From: Vreelandella subglaciescola
Lineage (GTDB): Bacteria; Pseudomonadota; Gammaproteobacteria; Pseudomonadales; Halomonadaceae
Length of the DNA: 64,000 nucleotides
Direction of reading: 5' to 3'
NCBI RefSeq assembly: GCF_900142895.1
Contig: NZ_LT670847.1
Location: 1,550,001-1,614,000 of the forward strand
Shown here: positions 32,068-41,001 of the stretch, one piece after another
Numbering within the stretch: position 1 is the stretch's first letter
Layout: every line of letters starts with the position of its first letter
Program-made: the position numbers and the translations under genes
The notes under the pieces: generated by a model
What the model saw: only the letters and a program-made list of their open reading frames with translations
What the model was told of the DNA's origin: nothing
Database searches by the model: none

Positions 32068-33213
32068 TCAGGGCTTCATGTCCTCAAAGAACTTTTTCAC
32101 ACTGTCGAAAAAGCCGGTCTGCTTCGGCGAGTGGCTGTGGCTGTTGCTGCTGTTAAAGCTTTCCTGCAGCTTGCCCAGCAGGTCTTTCTGCTCGTCGTTC
32201 AGGTTCACCGGCGTTTCCAGCACAACCCTGCACAGCAGGTCGCCCGGCGCGCCGCCGCGTACCGGCTTCACGCCTTTGCCGCGCATGCGGAACAGCTTGC
32301 CGGTCTGAGTCTCGGCCGGAATCTTGAGCTTCACGCGGCCGTTGAGCGTCGGCACTTCAAGCTCTCCGCCCAGCGCGGCGTCAACAAAGTTGATCGGCAC
32401 TTCACATTGCAGGTGCCGGCCTTCGCGCTCAAAGATCCGGTGCGGCTTGATCGCTACCTGAACGTACAGGTCGCCGGGCGGGCCACCGTTGATGCCGGCT
32501 TCGCCCTCGGCGTTGAGCCGGATACGGTCGCCCACGTCCACGCCGGCGGGAATCTTCACCGACAGCGTACGGGTCTCGCGCACGCGGCCATCGCCGTTAC
32601 ACTTGTGGCACGGCACCTTGATGTGCTCGCCGCCGCCGTGGCAGGTCGGGCAGGTTTGCTGCACGGCAAAAAAGCCCTGCTGCATGCGCACCTGGCCCAT
32701 GCCCTGACAGGTCGGGCAGGTTTCCTTGGTCGAGCCGGGCTCGGCGCCGTCGCCGTCGCAGCGGTCACAGTTGATGTGACGCGGCACGCGGATATCCACG
32801 CTGGTGCCAGCCACGGCCTGCTCAAGATCGAGCTCAAGGTTGTAGCGCAGGTCGGAGCCGCGCGCCGGCGCATTGGGGCCGCGTCGCCGGCCGCCACCGC
32901 CGCCGAAGATATCGCCGAATACGTCTCCGAAAATATCGCTGAAGTCGCCGCCACCGGCGCCAAAACCACCACCGGCGCCGCCCTGGCCGTCTACGCCGGC
33001 GTGGCCGAACTGATCATAGGCGCCGCGTTTCTCGCCGTCGCCCAGAATTTCGTAGGCTTCGGATACCTCACGGAATTTCTCCGCCGAGGTGTCGTCGTCT
33101 GGGTTTCGATCGGGGTGATACTTTTGCGCCAGGCGGCGATAGGCCTTCTTGATCTCTTTCTGATCGGCCCCTTTATCGACCCCCAGGACTTCATAATAAT
33201 CGCGCTTGGACAT
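32068..33213 (-). CDS. dnaJ: chaperone protein DnaJ
   Basis: Hsp40 co-chaperone of DnaK. The 381-residue protein has the J domain with HPD (KYHPDRNP), a Gly/Phe-rich stretch, four CxxCxGxG zinc motifs ([32 protein letters not shown]) and the C-terminal substrate domain. Start at [11 protein letters not shown]. It follows dnaK by about 114 bases. Confidence 0.98.
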   Translation of the reverse strand: MSKRDYYEVLGVDKGADQKEIKKAYRRLAQKYHPDRNPDDDTSAEKFREVSEAYEILGDGEKRGAYDQFGHAGVDGQGGAGGGFGAGGGDFSDIFGDVFGDIFGGGGGRRRGPNAPARGSDLRYNLELDLEQAVAGTSVDIRVPRHINCDRCDGDGAEPGSTKETCPTCQGMGQVRMQQGFFAVQQTCPTCHGGGEHIKVPCHKCNGDGRVRETRTLSVKIPAGVDVGDRIRLNAEGEAGINGGPPGDLYVQVAIKPHRIFEREGRHLQCEVPINFVDAALGGELEVPTLNGRVKLKIPAETQTGKLFRMRGKGVKPVRGGAPGDLLCRVVLETPVNLNDEQKDLLGKLQESFNSSNSHSHSPKQTGFFDSVKKFFEDMKP

Positions 33214-33327
33214 GGGTCCCACGCCTCCTGGTTAGCTCAAGCACTGGTTGGCTTGAAAGTGCGGCCTACGCAAACAGCAACGCGGGAGTTGCCTCCCGCG
33301 TCGCTGCTTGCCTTGGCAGAAAGAACG

Positions 33328-35259
33328 TTACGACTTTTTCTGGTCGTCGTTGACTTCTTCGTATTCGGCGTCAACCACGTCGTCTTCCTGCTTGGCGTTG
33401 GCGTCTTCAGCGCCTTCACCGTCGGCCTGCTGGCCTTCCTGCTGCTCAGCGTACATCTTCTGGGCCAGCTCACCGGAGGCTTCGGTCAGCGCGTCGAGCT
33501 TTTTCTGGATATCGTCCTGATCGTCACCTTTAACCGCTTCTTCAAGCTCGGTGATCGCGGTTTCGATCTTCTGCTTCTCGTCGTCGGTAGCCTTGTCGCC
33601 GGCTTCCTCGAGGGTCTTTTTGGTGGCGTGAATCATGCCGTCGGCCTGATTGCGCAGCGTGACCATTTCTTCGAACTTCTTGTCTTCGTCGGCGTTCGCC
33701 TCGGCGTCCTGCACCATCTGTTCGATTTCTTCATCGCTCAGACCGCTGGAGGCCTTGATCACGATCGACTGTTCCTTGCCGGTCGCCTTGTCTTTGGCCG
33801 AAACGTTGAGGATACCGTTGGCATCCAGATCAAATGCGACTTCGATCTGCGGCACGCCGCGCGGCGCCGGCGGAATGTCGGCCAGGTCAAAGCGACCCAG
33901 TGACTTGTTCTGCGACACTTGCTTGCGCTCACCCTGGATCGCGTGAATGGTCACGGCGGTCTGGTTGTCATCCGCGGTGGAGAAGGTTTGCGTCTTCTTC
34001 GTCGGGATGGTGGTGTTCTTGTCGATCAGCGGCGTCATCACGCCACCCATGGTCTCGATGCCCAGCGTCAGCGGGGTTACGTCGAGCAGCAGCACGTCCT
34101 TGACGTCGCCGCCGAGCACGCCGCCCTGAATCGCGGCGCCTACGGCCACGGCTTCATCGGGGTTGACGTCTTTGCGCGAGTCCTTGCCGAAGAAGTCAGC
34201 CACTTTGGACTGTACCTGCGGCATGCGCGTCTGACCGCCGACCAGAATCACGTCGTCGACCTCTGACGCCGACAGACCGGCATCCTTGAGCGCCATTTTG
34301 CACGGCGCGAGCGAGCGCTGAACCAGCTCTTCTACCAGCGCCTCAAGCTTGGCGCGCGTCACCTTGACGTTCAGGTGCTTGGGGCCGGTGTTGTCGGCGG
34401 TGATGTAGGGCAGGTTGACGTCGGTCTGCTGCGCGCTTGAAAGCTCGATCTTGGCTTTTTCAGCGGCTTCCTTGAGGCGCTGCATGGCGAGGTTGTCGCC
34501 GGCCAGATCGATGCCGCTGTCGGACTTGAACTGCTCGACCAGATAGTTGATCAGCGCCAGGTCGAAGTCTTCACCGCCAAGGAAGGTGTCGCCGTTGGTG
34601 GCCAGCACTTCAAACTGAGTTTCGCCGTCTACGTCAGCGACTTCGATAATCGAGATATCGAAGGTGCCGCCGCCGAGGTCATAAACCGCAATCGTGCGGT
34701 CACCGCGGGATTTGTCCATGCCGTAAGCCAGTGCGGCAGCGGTCGGCTCGTTGATGATGCGCTTAACTTCAAGACCGGCAATGCGGCCGGCGTCTTTGGT
34801 CGCCTGACGCTGGCTGTCGTTGAAGTAGGCCGGCACGGTAATAACCGCTTCAGTAACGGTTTCACCGAGGTAGTCTTCGGCGGTCTTCTTCATCTTCTTG
34901 AGAATTTCCGCGCTGACCTGCGGCGGCGCCATCTTTTCGCCCTTCACTTCAACCCAAGCGTCGCCGTTGTCGGCTGCGGCAATGGTGTAGGGCACCATCT
35001 TGATGTCTTTTTGTACCACGTCGTCCTTGAAACGACGGCCAATCAGGCGCTTGATGGCGTAAATGGTATTTTCCGGGTTGGTCACGGCTTGGCGCTTGGC
35101 CGCCTGACCCACAAGGATCTCACCGTCGTCGGTGTAGGCGACGATGGACGGCGTGGTGCGGCCGCCTTCGGCGTTTTCGATAACCTTGGGGCTGTCGCCG
35201 TCCAGTACAGACACGCAGGAGTTAGTGGTGCCCAGGTCAATCCCAATAATGCGTCCCAT
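33328..35259 (-). CDS. dnaK: chaperone protein DnaK (Hsp70)
   Basis: ATP-driven folding chaperone. The 643-residue protein has the N-terminal ATPase ([37 protein letters not shown]), the substrate domain and the lid, ending in an acidic tail. The gene has its own sigma-32-type promoter in the short spacer after grpE. Confidence 0.99.
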   Translation of the reverse strand: MGRIIGIDLGTTNSCVSVLDGDSPKVIENAEGGRTTPSIVAYTDDGEILVGQAAKRQAVTNPENTIYAIKRLIGRRFKDDVVQKDIKMVPYTIAAADNGDAWVEVKGEKMAPPQVSAEILKKMKKTAEDYLGETVTEAVITVPAYFNDSQRQATKDAGRIAGLEVKRIINEPTAAALAYGMDKSRGDRTIAVYDLGGGTFDISIIEVADVDGETQFEVLATNGDTFLGGEDFDLALINYLVEQFKSDSGIDLAGDNLAMQRLKEAAEKAKIELSSAQQTDVNLPYITADNTGPKHLNVKVTRAKLEALVEELVQRSLAPCKMALKDAGLSASEVDDVILVGGQTRMPQVQSKVADFFGKDSRKDVNPDEAVAVGAAIQGGVLGGDVKDVLLLDVTPLTLGIETMGGVMTPLIDKNTTIPTKKTQTFSTADDNQTAVTIHAIQGERKQVSQNKSLGRFDLADIPPAPRGVPQIEVAFDLDANGILNVSAKDKATGKEQSIVIKASSGLSDEEIEQMVQDAEANADEDKKFEEMVTLRNQADGMIHATKKTLEEAGDKATDDEKQKIETAITELEEAVKGDDQDDIQKKLDALTEASGELAQKMYAEQQEGQQADGEGAEDANAKQEDDVVDAEYEEVNDDQKKS

Positions 35260-35346
35260 AGCAAAACCTCAAAATCGTTGGTGATAAATAATTGATGATA
35301 AAACGGTGCTGTGTAAGCGAGCGGTAAATACCGCCGGGATGCCCAT

Positions 35347-35376
35347 ATATCTGGGGGTCGCCGGCAGCATTTCAAG
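35347..35376 (-). promoter_or_regulatory. sigma-32 heat-shock promoter of dnaK
   Basis: On the minus strand CTTGAAA is followed after 13 bases by CCCCAGATAT, close to the sigma-32 consensus (CTTGAA, 11-16 bases, CCCCAT-T). It lies 88 bases before the dnaK ATG. Confidence 0.8.
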
Positions 35377-35392
35377 GGCTTTTTTTACCCCG

Positions 35393-36028
35393 TCAGTCGG
35401 CTTTTTTGCTGACCACGACCATCGCCGGGCGTGCCAGGCGGCCGTTAAGCACATAGCCCTTCTGGATCACGTCCATCACCGTGTTGGGCTCCATGTCGGG
35501 ATTGGGCACCATGGTCATGGCCTCGTGCACCTGGGGGTCAAAGGGCTCGCCGTGAGGGTCCACCTGCTCAACGCCAAATTTTTCCAGCACGCCCAGCTGC
35601 ATTTTCAGCGTCATGGAAACGCCTTCGCGGTGCACTTCAGTGGCGTCTTCGCCCATTGACTCGAGCGCTTTTTCCAGGCTATCGACAACCGGCAGCAGCT
35701 CCTTGACGAACTTTTCCAACGCGAACTTGCGCGCTTTCTCGCTTTCCTGCTCGGCACGGCGGCGCACGTTTTGCGCCTCGGCAGCGGTACGCAGCGCCTG
35801 ATCCTTGGCATCCGCCAGGCTCTGCTCCAGCTCTTCCACCTTGGCAGCCAGCATTTCCGCTTCGGGATTATCGCTTGCGTCGTCGGTGTTGACGGTATCG
35901 CCTTCGTCGTCGATCAGGCTTTCCAGCTCGCCTTCAACCAGACGCTCTTCTGCCTGCTGCGCTTCTGCGGCATTTTCACCTTCAGGCGTCTGGACGTCGT
36001 CAAGCGGGGTCTGCGGTTCTTTAGCCAT
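35393..36028 (-). CDS. grpE: nucleotide exchange factor GrpE
   Basis: Releases ADP from DnaK. The 211-residue protein has an acidic, low-complexity N-terminal stretch, a long coiled coil (about 60-120) and the beta-rich head with [19 protein letters not shown] and the C-terminal [22 protein letters not shown] precedes the ATG. Divergent from recN. Confidence 0.98.
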   Translation of the reverse strand: MAKEPQTPLDDVQTPEGENAAEAQQAEERLVEGELESLIDDEGDTVNTDDASDNPEAEMLAAKVEELEQSLADAKDQALRTAAEAQNVRRRAEQESEKARKFALEKFVKELLPVVDSLEKALESMGEDATEVHREGVSMTLKMQLGVLEKFGVEQVDPHGEPFDPQVHEAMTMVPNPDMEPNTVMDVIQKGYVLNGRLARPAMVVVSKKAD

Positions 36029-36078
36029 CGGTTGCTCCTAACAAGCCAGTGTGCGGTCGACAAAATACGTTTGTGGAT

Positions 36079-36106
36079 ATATGGGGGTCATGGACGCCAT
36101 CTCAAG
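36079..36106 (-). promoter_or_regulatory. sigma-32 heat-shock promoter of grpE
   Basis: On the minus strand CTTGAG, about 14 bases, then CCCCATAT: an excellent sigma-32 match about 50 bases before the grpE ATG. It lies back-to-back with recN control elements. Confidence 0.8.
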
Positions 36107-36142
36107 AGGAGTTTTCCACGAGTATTGAAGCGGCCTCCCGAC

Positions 36143-36162
36143 TACTGTATAAAAAACAAGCA
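36143..36162 (+). promoter_or_regulatory. LexA (SOS) box upstream of recN
   Basis: TACTGTATAAAAAACAAGCA has a perfect left half-site (TACTGTATA) and a degenerate right half relative to TACTGTATATATATACAGTA. recN is a classic SOS gene whose E. coli box looks alike. It lies about 60 bases before the recN ATG. Confidence 0.65.
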
Positions 36163-36223
36163 TTGGATACCTATCCAGCCAACCCCCCAACGCTCGTTGC
36201 TCCGGCCACGCCCAGGAGGCTCT

Positions 36224-37897
36224 ATGCTGACCCAGCTCGCGATCCAGGATTTCGCCATCGTCGACCGCCTGGAACTTGATATCAAAGGCGGCATGACCGC
36301 GATTACCGGGGAAACCGGTGCGGGTAAATCCATCCTGCTGGGGGCCCTGGGACTGTGCCTTGGCCAACGCGCCGACGCCGGCAGCGTGCGCCACGGCCGA
36401 GAGCGCGCTGATCTTTCCGCCCGCTTTGACATCACCCACCTGCCCGCTGCGCAAGCGTGGCTGGCCGAGCGCGACCTGCCCGTGGATGAGTGCCTGCTGC
36501 GCCGCGTGGTCAGCGCCGGCGGGCGTTCCAAGGCATGGATCAACGGCCAGCCGGCCGCGATCAGCGACTTGAAAGCGCTGGGCGAGCGGCTCATCCAGAT
36601 TCACGGCCAGCACGCGCATCAGGCGCTGCTGCGCGAGGAAACCCACCTTGCGCTGCTGGACGACTACGCCGGCCTGAATACCGACGTTGATGGCGTCGCG
36701 GCAATATTCCGCGACTGGCAGAGCACGCGCCGGCAACTGCAAAAAATACGCGATCAGGGTGACGAGGCCGAGGCCAAACGCCAGCTGTTACATTATCAGG
36801 TGGAAGAGCTGGACCAGCTCGCGCTGGGCGACGACGAGCTACCCAGCCTTGAAGACGAACAGCAAACGCTGGCTCACGCCGACGACATTCTGCGCGACAC
36901 CCAATTTGCCGCTGACTGCTGTGAAGGCGATAACGGTGGTGCCCTGGGGCTGTTGCACCAGGCGCACGGCCGGCTCAGCGAACTACCCGGCAGCGACAAG
37001 GGCGCGCTGGCCAACACCTTGACGATACTCGCCGACGCGCGCATTCAGCTGGAAGAAGCCGCCAGCGAGCTCAATCATCTGGCCGCCAACACCGAACTTG
37101 ATCCCGAGCGGCTGGCCTTTGTTGAAACACGCCTGGGCGACGCCCACCGCATTGCGCGCAAGCATCACATCTCGCCCGATGAGCTGCCCGCGCTACATGC
37201 ACGCCTGAGCGCCGAGCTTGATCAGCTCAACGCCAGCGGCGGCGACCTTGATACCCTGAGCGCCGACGTCGCGGCCCTGCGCGAACGCTACCGCCACGCG
37301 GCCAAAGCGCTGGGCGAAGCACGGTGCAAAGCCGCCGTGGGGCTGGGCGAAGAAGTGCAGCAGCAGCTGGCGTTTCTGGCCATGGACAAGGCGCGCTTCG
37401 AGGTCGTGCTTGAGCCGCGCGCCACGCCCGCCGCCGAAGGCCTTGAGCGCGTGCAATTTTTCATCAGCGCCAACCCCGGCCAGCCCGCACGGCCGCTGGC
37501 CAAAGTGGCCTCGGGCGGCGAGCTGTCACGGATCAGCCTCGCCATTCAGGTGGTCGCGGCCAACCACTCCACCATTCCCAGCCTGATATTCGACGAAGTG
37601 GACGTGGGCGTGTCCGGCGCCACGGCGGAAATTGTCGGCCAGCTGCTGCGCCGGCTGGGGGCAAACGGCCAGGTGATGACCGTGACCCATCTGCCTCAGG
37701 TGGCGGCGCAGGCGCACGCGCACCTGCATATCGAAAAGAGTGCCCGGCGCAACACCACGCGCACACAGATGGCGCTGCTCGACGAAGGCGGACGCATCAG
37801 CGAGCTGGCGCGCATGCTCGGCGGGGTCAACCTCTCCGACCAGACGCTGGCCCACGCCCGGGAAATGCTCAAGGCCAGCCAGCACCCGCCGCATTGA
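36224..37897 (+). CDS. recN: DNA repair protein RecN
   Basis: An SMC-like ATPase for double-strand break repair. The 557-residue protein has Walker A GETGAGKSILLGAL near the N-terminus, central coiled-coil arms (about 160-350) and the C-terminal signature SGGELSRISLAIQV with Walker B LIFDEVDVGVSG. The ATG at 36224 follows a perfect AGGAGG; a longer frame from 35771 overlaps grpE and is not used. A LexA box lies upstream. Confidence 0.97.
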   Translation: MLTQLAIQDFAIVDRLELDIKGGMTAITGETGAGKSILLGALGLCLGQRADAGSVRHGRERADLSARFDITHLPAAQAWLAERDLPVDECLLRRVVSAGGRSKAWINGQPAAISDLKALGERLIQIHGQHAHQALLREETHLALLDDYAGLNTDVDGVAAIFRDWQSTRRQLQKIRDQGDEAEAKRQLLHYQVEELDQLALGDDELPSLEDEQQTLAHADDILRDTQFAADCCEGDNGGALGLLHQAHGRLSELPGSDKGALANTLTILADARIQLEEAASELNHLAANTELDPERLAFVETRLGDAHRIARKHHISPDELPALHARLSAELDQLNASGGDLDTLSADVAALRERYRHAAKALGEARCKAAVGLGEEVQQQLAFLAMDKARFEVVLEPRATPAAEGLERVQFFISANPGQPARPLAKVASGGELSRISLAIQVVAANHSTIPSLIFDEVDVGVSGATAEIVGQLLRRLGANGQVMTVTHLPQVAAQAHAHLHIEKSARRNTTRTQMALLDEGGRISELARMLGGVNLSDQTLAHAREMLKASQHPPH

Positions 37898-37914
37898 AGC
37901 AAACCAGTGAGCCA

Positions 37915-38280
37915 GCTCGGTGGGGATGCCGTCGCGCGGCGGAGCCGCCCTCCTACAACCAAACATAGCAATATCCAGGTTTTGTAGGAGGCCGGTTCAC
38001 CGGGCGATGCAGGCCAAAGGCCTGCCGGGTTTGGTGGGGATGCGGTCGCGCGGCATAGCCGCCCTCCTACGGACCGAAGCGCCACACGGAATTGCGTAAG
38101 AGGCCGGTTCACCGGGCGATGCAGGCCAAAGGCCTGCCGGGTTTGGTGGGGATGCGGTCGCGCGGCATAGCCGCCCTCCTACGGACAGAGGAGCCACACG
38201 GAATTGCGTAAGAGGCCGGTTCACCGGGCGATCCGTCGCGCAGCGGCGGTGCAGGAGAGCAATCGCGCGGCATAGCCGCC
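37915..38280. repeat. array of 112-bp REP/BIME-like units
   Basis: Three staggered copies of a unit with 112-base spacing (the CCGGTTCACCGGGCGAT core begins about 37992, 38104 and 38216). Each unit holds a plus-oriented REP-like hairpin (GTAGGAGGCCGG...), a GCAGGCC-AAA-GGCCTGC palindrome, and a minus-oriented REP (ending GCCGCCCTCCTAC, so GTAGGAGGGCGGC on the other strand). Paired opposite REPs make a bacterial interspersed mosaic element. The outer copies are degraded. Reading frames that cross it are artefacts. Confidence 0.8.
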
Positions 38281-38324
38281 TTTATGCGCGTTTTTTGGGT
38301 ACTCCTACCAATACGCTACAACAA

Positions 38325-38350
38325 AAAAGGCCGCTTAAAAGCGGCCTTTT
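38325..38350. terminator. bidirectional terminator between recN array and ilvH
   Basis: AAAAGGCCGCTT pairs perfectly with AAGCGGCCTTTT around a two-base centre, with A- and T-runs. It ends ilvIH (-) and any transcript from recN (+). Confidence 0.9.
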
Positions 38351-38371
38351 GGGTGTTGCGCGGTGCGTACG

Positions 38372-38863
38372 TTACAGCGTCAGCACCTTGTCGCCCCGGG
38401 CAATGCCCGAGACGCCGGTGCGGGCGACTTCGAGAATGCCCACCGGTGCCATGGCCTGCAAAAAGGCGTCCAGCTTGGTGGCATCGCCGGTGATCTGCAC
38501 GGTGTACAGGCTCGGTGTGACATCAACCACCTGCGCGCGGAAGATGTCGGCGGTGCGCTTGACCTCGTCGCGCGCAGCACCCTGCGCCCGCACCTTGACC
38601 AGCATCAGCTCGCGCTCAATGTGGTTGCCCTCGGTCAGGTCAACCAGCTTGACCACGTCGATGAGCTTGTTCAGGTGCTTGGTGATCTGCTCGACCACGC
38701 GGTCATCGCCCACGGTGGTAACCGTGAGCCGCGACAGCGATTCGTCCTCGGTGGGCGCGACGTTCAGCGTTTCAATGTTGAAGTTGCGCTGCGAAAACAG
38801 ACCGACCACACGCGACAGGGCACCCGGTTCGTTCTCCATCAGAATCGAGATGATATGACGCAT
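38372..38863 (-). CDS. ilvH: acetolactate synthase small subunit
   Basis: Regulatory subunit that gives valine feedback control to the large subunit. The 163-residue protein has an N-terminal ACT domain (MRHIISILMENEPGALSRVVGLF) and a C-terminal ACT-like domain. Its ATG overlaps the ilvI stop by one base. Confidence 0.97.
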   Translation of the reverse strand: MRHIISILMENEPGALSRVVGLFSQRNFNIETLNVAPTEDESLSRLTVTTVGDDRVVEQITKHLNKLIDVVKLVDLTEGNHIERELMLVKVRAQGAARDEVKRTADIFRAQVVDVTPSLYTVQITGDATKLDAFLQAMAPVGILEVARTGVSGIARGDKVLTL

Positions 38864-40587
38864 TAGGTACGCTCCGTTTTAGACAGCAGCATGTCGCGCA
38901 TGGAGCCTAACGGCACCTGCATCGGGTAGACGTGTTCAAAGGGATCAACTTTCACATCCAGAAACACCAGCTCGTTCTTGTCGGCAAATACGCGTTCAAG
39001 CGCCGGCGCCAGCTCCGCCAGGGTGTTTACCGTAATCGCGGTAAAGCCGTAGGCCTGGGTCAGCAGGTGAAAGTCGGGCATCGACTCCACATACGACTGC
39101 GCGTGGCGCGATTTGTAGTTCAAATCCTGCCACTGGCGCACCATGCCCAGCGAGGCATTGTTGAGGTTGATGATCTTGACCCCGATGCCAAACTGCTTAC
39201 AGGTGGAAAACTCCTGCATCATCATCTGGAAGCTGCCTTCCCCGGTCACGCATATCACGTCGTCATCCGGGTAGTTCAGCTTGATGCCCATGGCCGCCGG
39301 AAAGCCGAAGCCCATGGTGCCAAGCCCGCCGGAAGTAACGAAGCGGTTGGGCTTGTCGAACTTGTAATACTGGGCGGCAAACATCTGGTGCTGGCCGACG
39401 TCGGTGGTTACGTAGGCCTCACCGCGGGTCGCTTCGCACAGCGCTTCGATGACTTCCTGAGGCTTTAACACCTCGCCCGGCTGAGAGGGCTCGTACAGCT
39501 TGCCGCCACGCGCGGCGCGCCAGCCTTCGACCTGCTGCCACCAGTCGGCAAGGGCATCCGGATTGGCGCTTTCCTTACCTTGCACCAGGCTGATCATCTC
39601 GTTGATGACGCTTGAAGCCGGCCCGACAATCGGCACGTCGGCGCGTATGGTCTTGGACACCGAGCTGGGGTCAATGTCGACGTGAATGATCTTGGCCGTG
39701 GGACAGAACTTCGAGACGTTGTTGGTCACGCGGTCGTCAAAGCGCGCGCCGATGGCAATGATCAAATCAGCGTGGTGCATCGCCATGTTCGACTCATAGG
39801 AACCGTGCATGCCCAGCCAGCCCAGGCACTGCTTATCGCTCTGCGGATAAGACCCAATGCCCATCAGCGTGGTAGTGATCGGGTAGCCGAGCGTTTGCAC
39901 CAGATCCGTCAGCCCGTCGCTGGCTTTATCCAGCACCACGCCGCCGCCGGTATAAAACACCGGCCGCTTGGCCTTGAGCATCAATTCCACGGCTTTTTTG
40001 ATCTGACCGGTGTGGCCACGCGTGACCGGGTTGTACGAGCGCATCTTGACCTTTTTGGGGTAGACGTACTCGTAGCGCTCGGTGGGCGCGGTCATATCCT
40101 TGGGGATATCCACAACCACCGGCCCCGGACGCCCTGTGGACGCCAGATAGTAGGCCTTTTTCAGCACGCCCGGAATCTCGGACGGATGCCGGATCGCAAA
40201 GCTGTGCTTGACGATCGGGCGGGTCACGCCAACGATGTCGGTTTCCTGAAAGGCATCTTCGCCAATCAGGTGGCTGGCTACCTGACCGCACAGCACCACC
40301 ATGGGGATCGAGTCCATGTAGGCGGTAGCGATGCCGGTCACGGCGTTGGTTGCGCCGGGGCCCGAGGTCACCAGCACCGTGCCGGGCTTGCCCGAGGCGC
40401 GCGCGTAGCCGTCGGCCGCGTGGGTAGCCGCCTGTTCGTGCCGCACCAGAATGTGCTTGACCTTGTCCTGACGGAACAGCGCGTCATAAATATGCAGCGC
40501 CGCCCCGCCGGGGTAACCATAAATGTATTCAACGCCCTCATCTTGCAAGAAGCGGGCAATCATGTCTGCGCCGGAAAGCAATTCCAC
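38863..40587 (-). CDS. ilvI: acetolactate synthase large subunit
   Basis: ThDP- and FAD-dependent enzyme making acetolactate or acetohydroxybutyrate for Val, Leu and Ile. The 574-residue protein has the catalytic Glu in VRHEQAATHAADGYA, the ThDP-binding GEGSFQMMMQEFSTC...NNASLGMVRQW region and the FAD domain. I choose GTG 40587 (VELLSGADMIARFL) since GGGGAG lies seven bases upstream and the family starts there; a longer frame would add 48 unconserved residues. Confidence 0.97.
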   Translation of the reverse strand: MELLSGADMIARFLQDEGVEYIYGYPGGAALHIYDALFRQDKVKHILVRHEQAATHAADGYARASGKPGTVLVTSGPGATNAVTGIATAYMDSIPMVVLCGQVASHLIGEDAFQETDIVGVTRPIVKHSFAIRHPSEIPGVLKKAYYLASTGRPGPVVVDIPKDMTAPTERYEYVYPKKVKMRSYNPVTRGHTGQIKKAVELMLKAKRPVFYTGGGVVLDKASDGLTDLVQTLGYPITTTLMGIGSYPQSDKQCLGWLGMHGSYESNMAMHHADLIIAIGARFDDRVTNNVSKFCPTAKIIHVDIDPSSVSKTIRADVPIVGPASSVINEMISLVQGKESANPDALADWWQQVEGWRAARGGKLYEPSQPGEVLKPQEVIEALCEATRGEAYVTTDVGQHQMFAAQYYKFDKPNRFVTSGGLGTMGFGFPAAMGIKLNYPDDDVICVTGEGSFQMMMQEFSTCKQFGIGVKIINLNNASLGMVRQWQDLNYKSRHAQSYVESMPDFHLLTQAYGFTAITVNTLAELAPALERVFADKNELVFLDVKVDPFEHVYPMQVPLGSMRDMLLSKTERT

Positions 40588-40943
40588 AGTGTTTCTCCCC
40601 TGGAGGTCTCGAGTGCTGTTGGCAGGCCGTATGCCTGTCATATCGAGTGCGGCGGTGTGCCGCTGCCGGATACGCCGGCACCTGATGCCAAACCCTGGCA
40701 TTAGACCCGGTTGGGGTCTGCACTCTCTCACGGCGGGTCGCCGCGTCGGGGCGTTGGCCAGACCGGGCGGTTAGCCCAGATCCGGAAGTCCTTCGGCGGG
40801 TAAAGGCATCTTGACGCCTACCCTTCGCGCGGGAATAGGGGGTTGCCCGTGGGTTCCGCGCCCGCAAATCAGGAACCTTCAAGACTCCATTAGCCTCCCT
40901 GGCTTGTCAACCGCTGGGCCCGCAACGAACGAAAAACGGGCAC
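40588..40943 (-). promoter_or_regulatory. long structured leader upstream of ilvI
   Basis: About 355 bases before ilvI with no real gene but many hairpins, including two perfect adjacent ones: ATGCCA/TGGCAT at 40685..40701 and AGACCC/GGGTCT at 40703..40719. A 12-codon frame at 40771..40809 (MPLPAEGLPDLG) has three Leu codons and a purine-rich upstream. No T-run follows the hairpins, so a standard attenuator is not evident. Confidence 0.35.
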
Positions 40944-40976
40944 AAAAAACCCTGCCGGCGCTGCCGGCAGGGTTTT
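40944..40976 (-). terminator. terminator of clpB
   Basis: ACCCTGCCGGC pairs with GCCGGCAGGGT around a short loop, flanked by A- and T-runs. It lies about 25 bases after the clpB stop and insulates the ilvI promoter region. Confidence 0.92.
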
Positions 40977-41001
40977 CCCCGGGATCATCTCAACCCGTTT
41001 T

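Noticed and set aside
31927..33903. Long plus-strand frame opposite dnaJ and dnaK
   Set aside because: It is antisense to two well-conserved chaperone genes and its composition simply mirrors their codon use.
37696..38224. Two minus-strand frames with nearly identical N-terminal protein sequence
   Set aside because: They are translations of the 112-bp REP units and part of recN in the wrong frame; the identity is that of the DNA repeats, not of a gene family.
40820..40905. Possible 6S RNA or ThDP riboswitch upstream of ilvI
   Set aside because: The stems do not form the long rod with a central bubble of 6S RNA, and the ThDP-riboswitch core sequences are absent.
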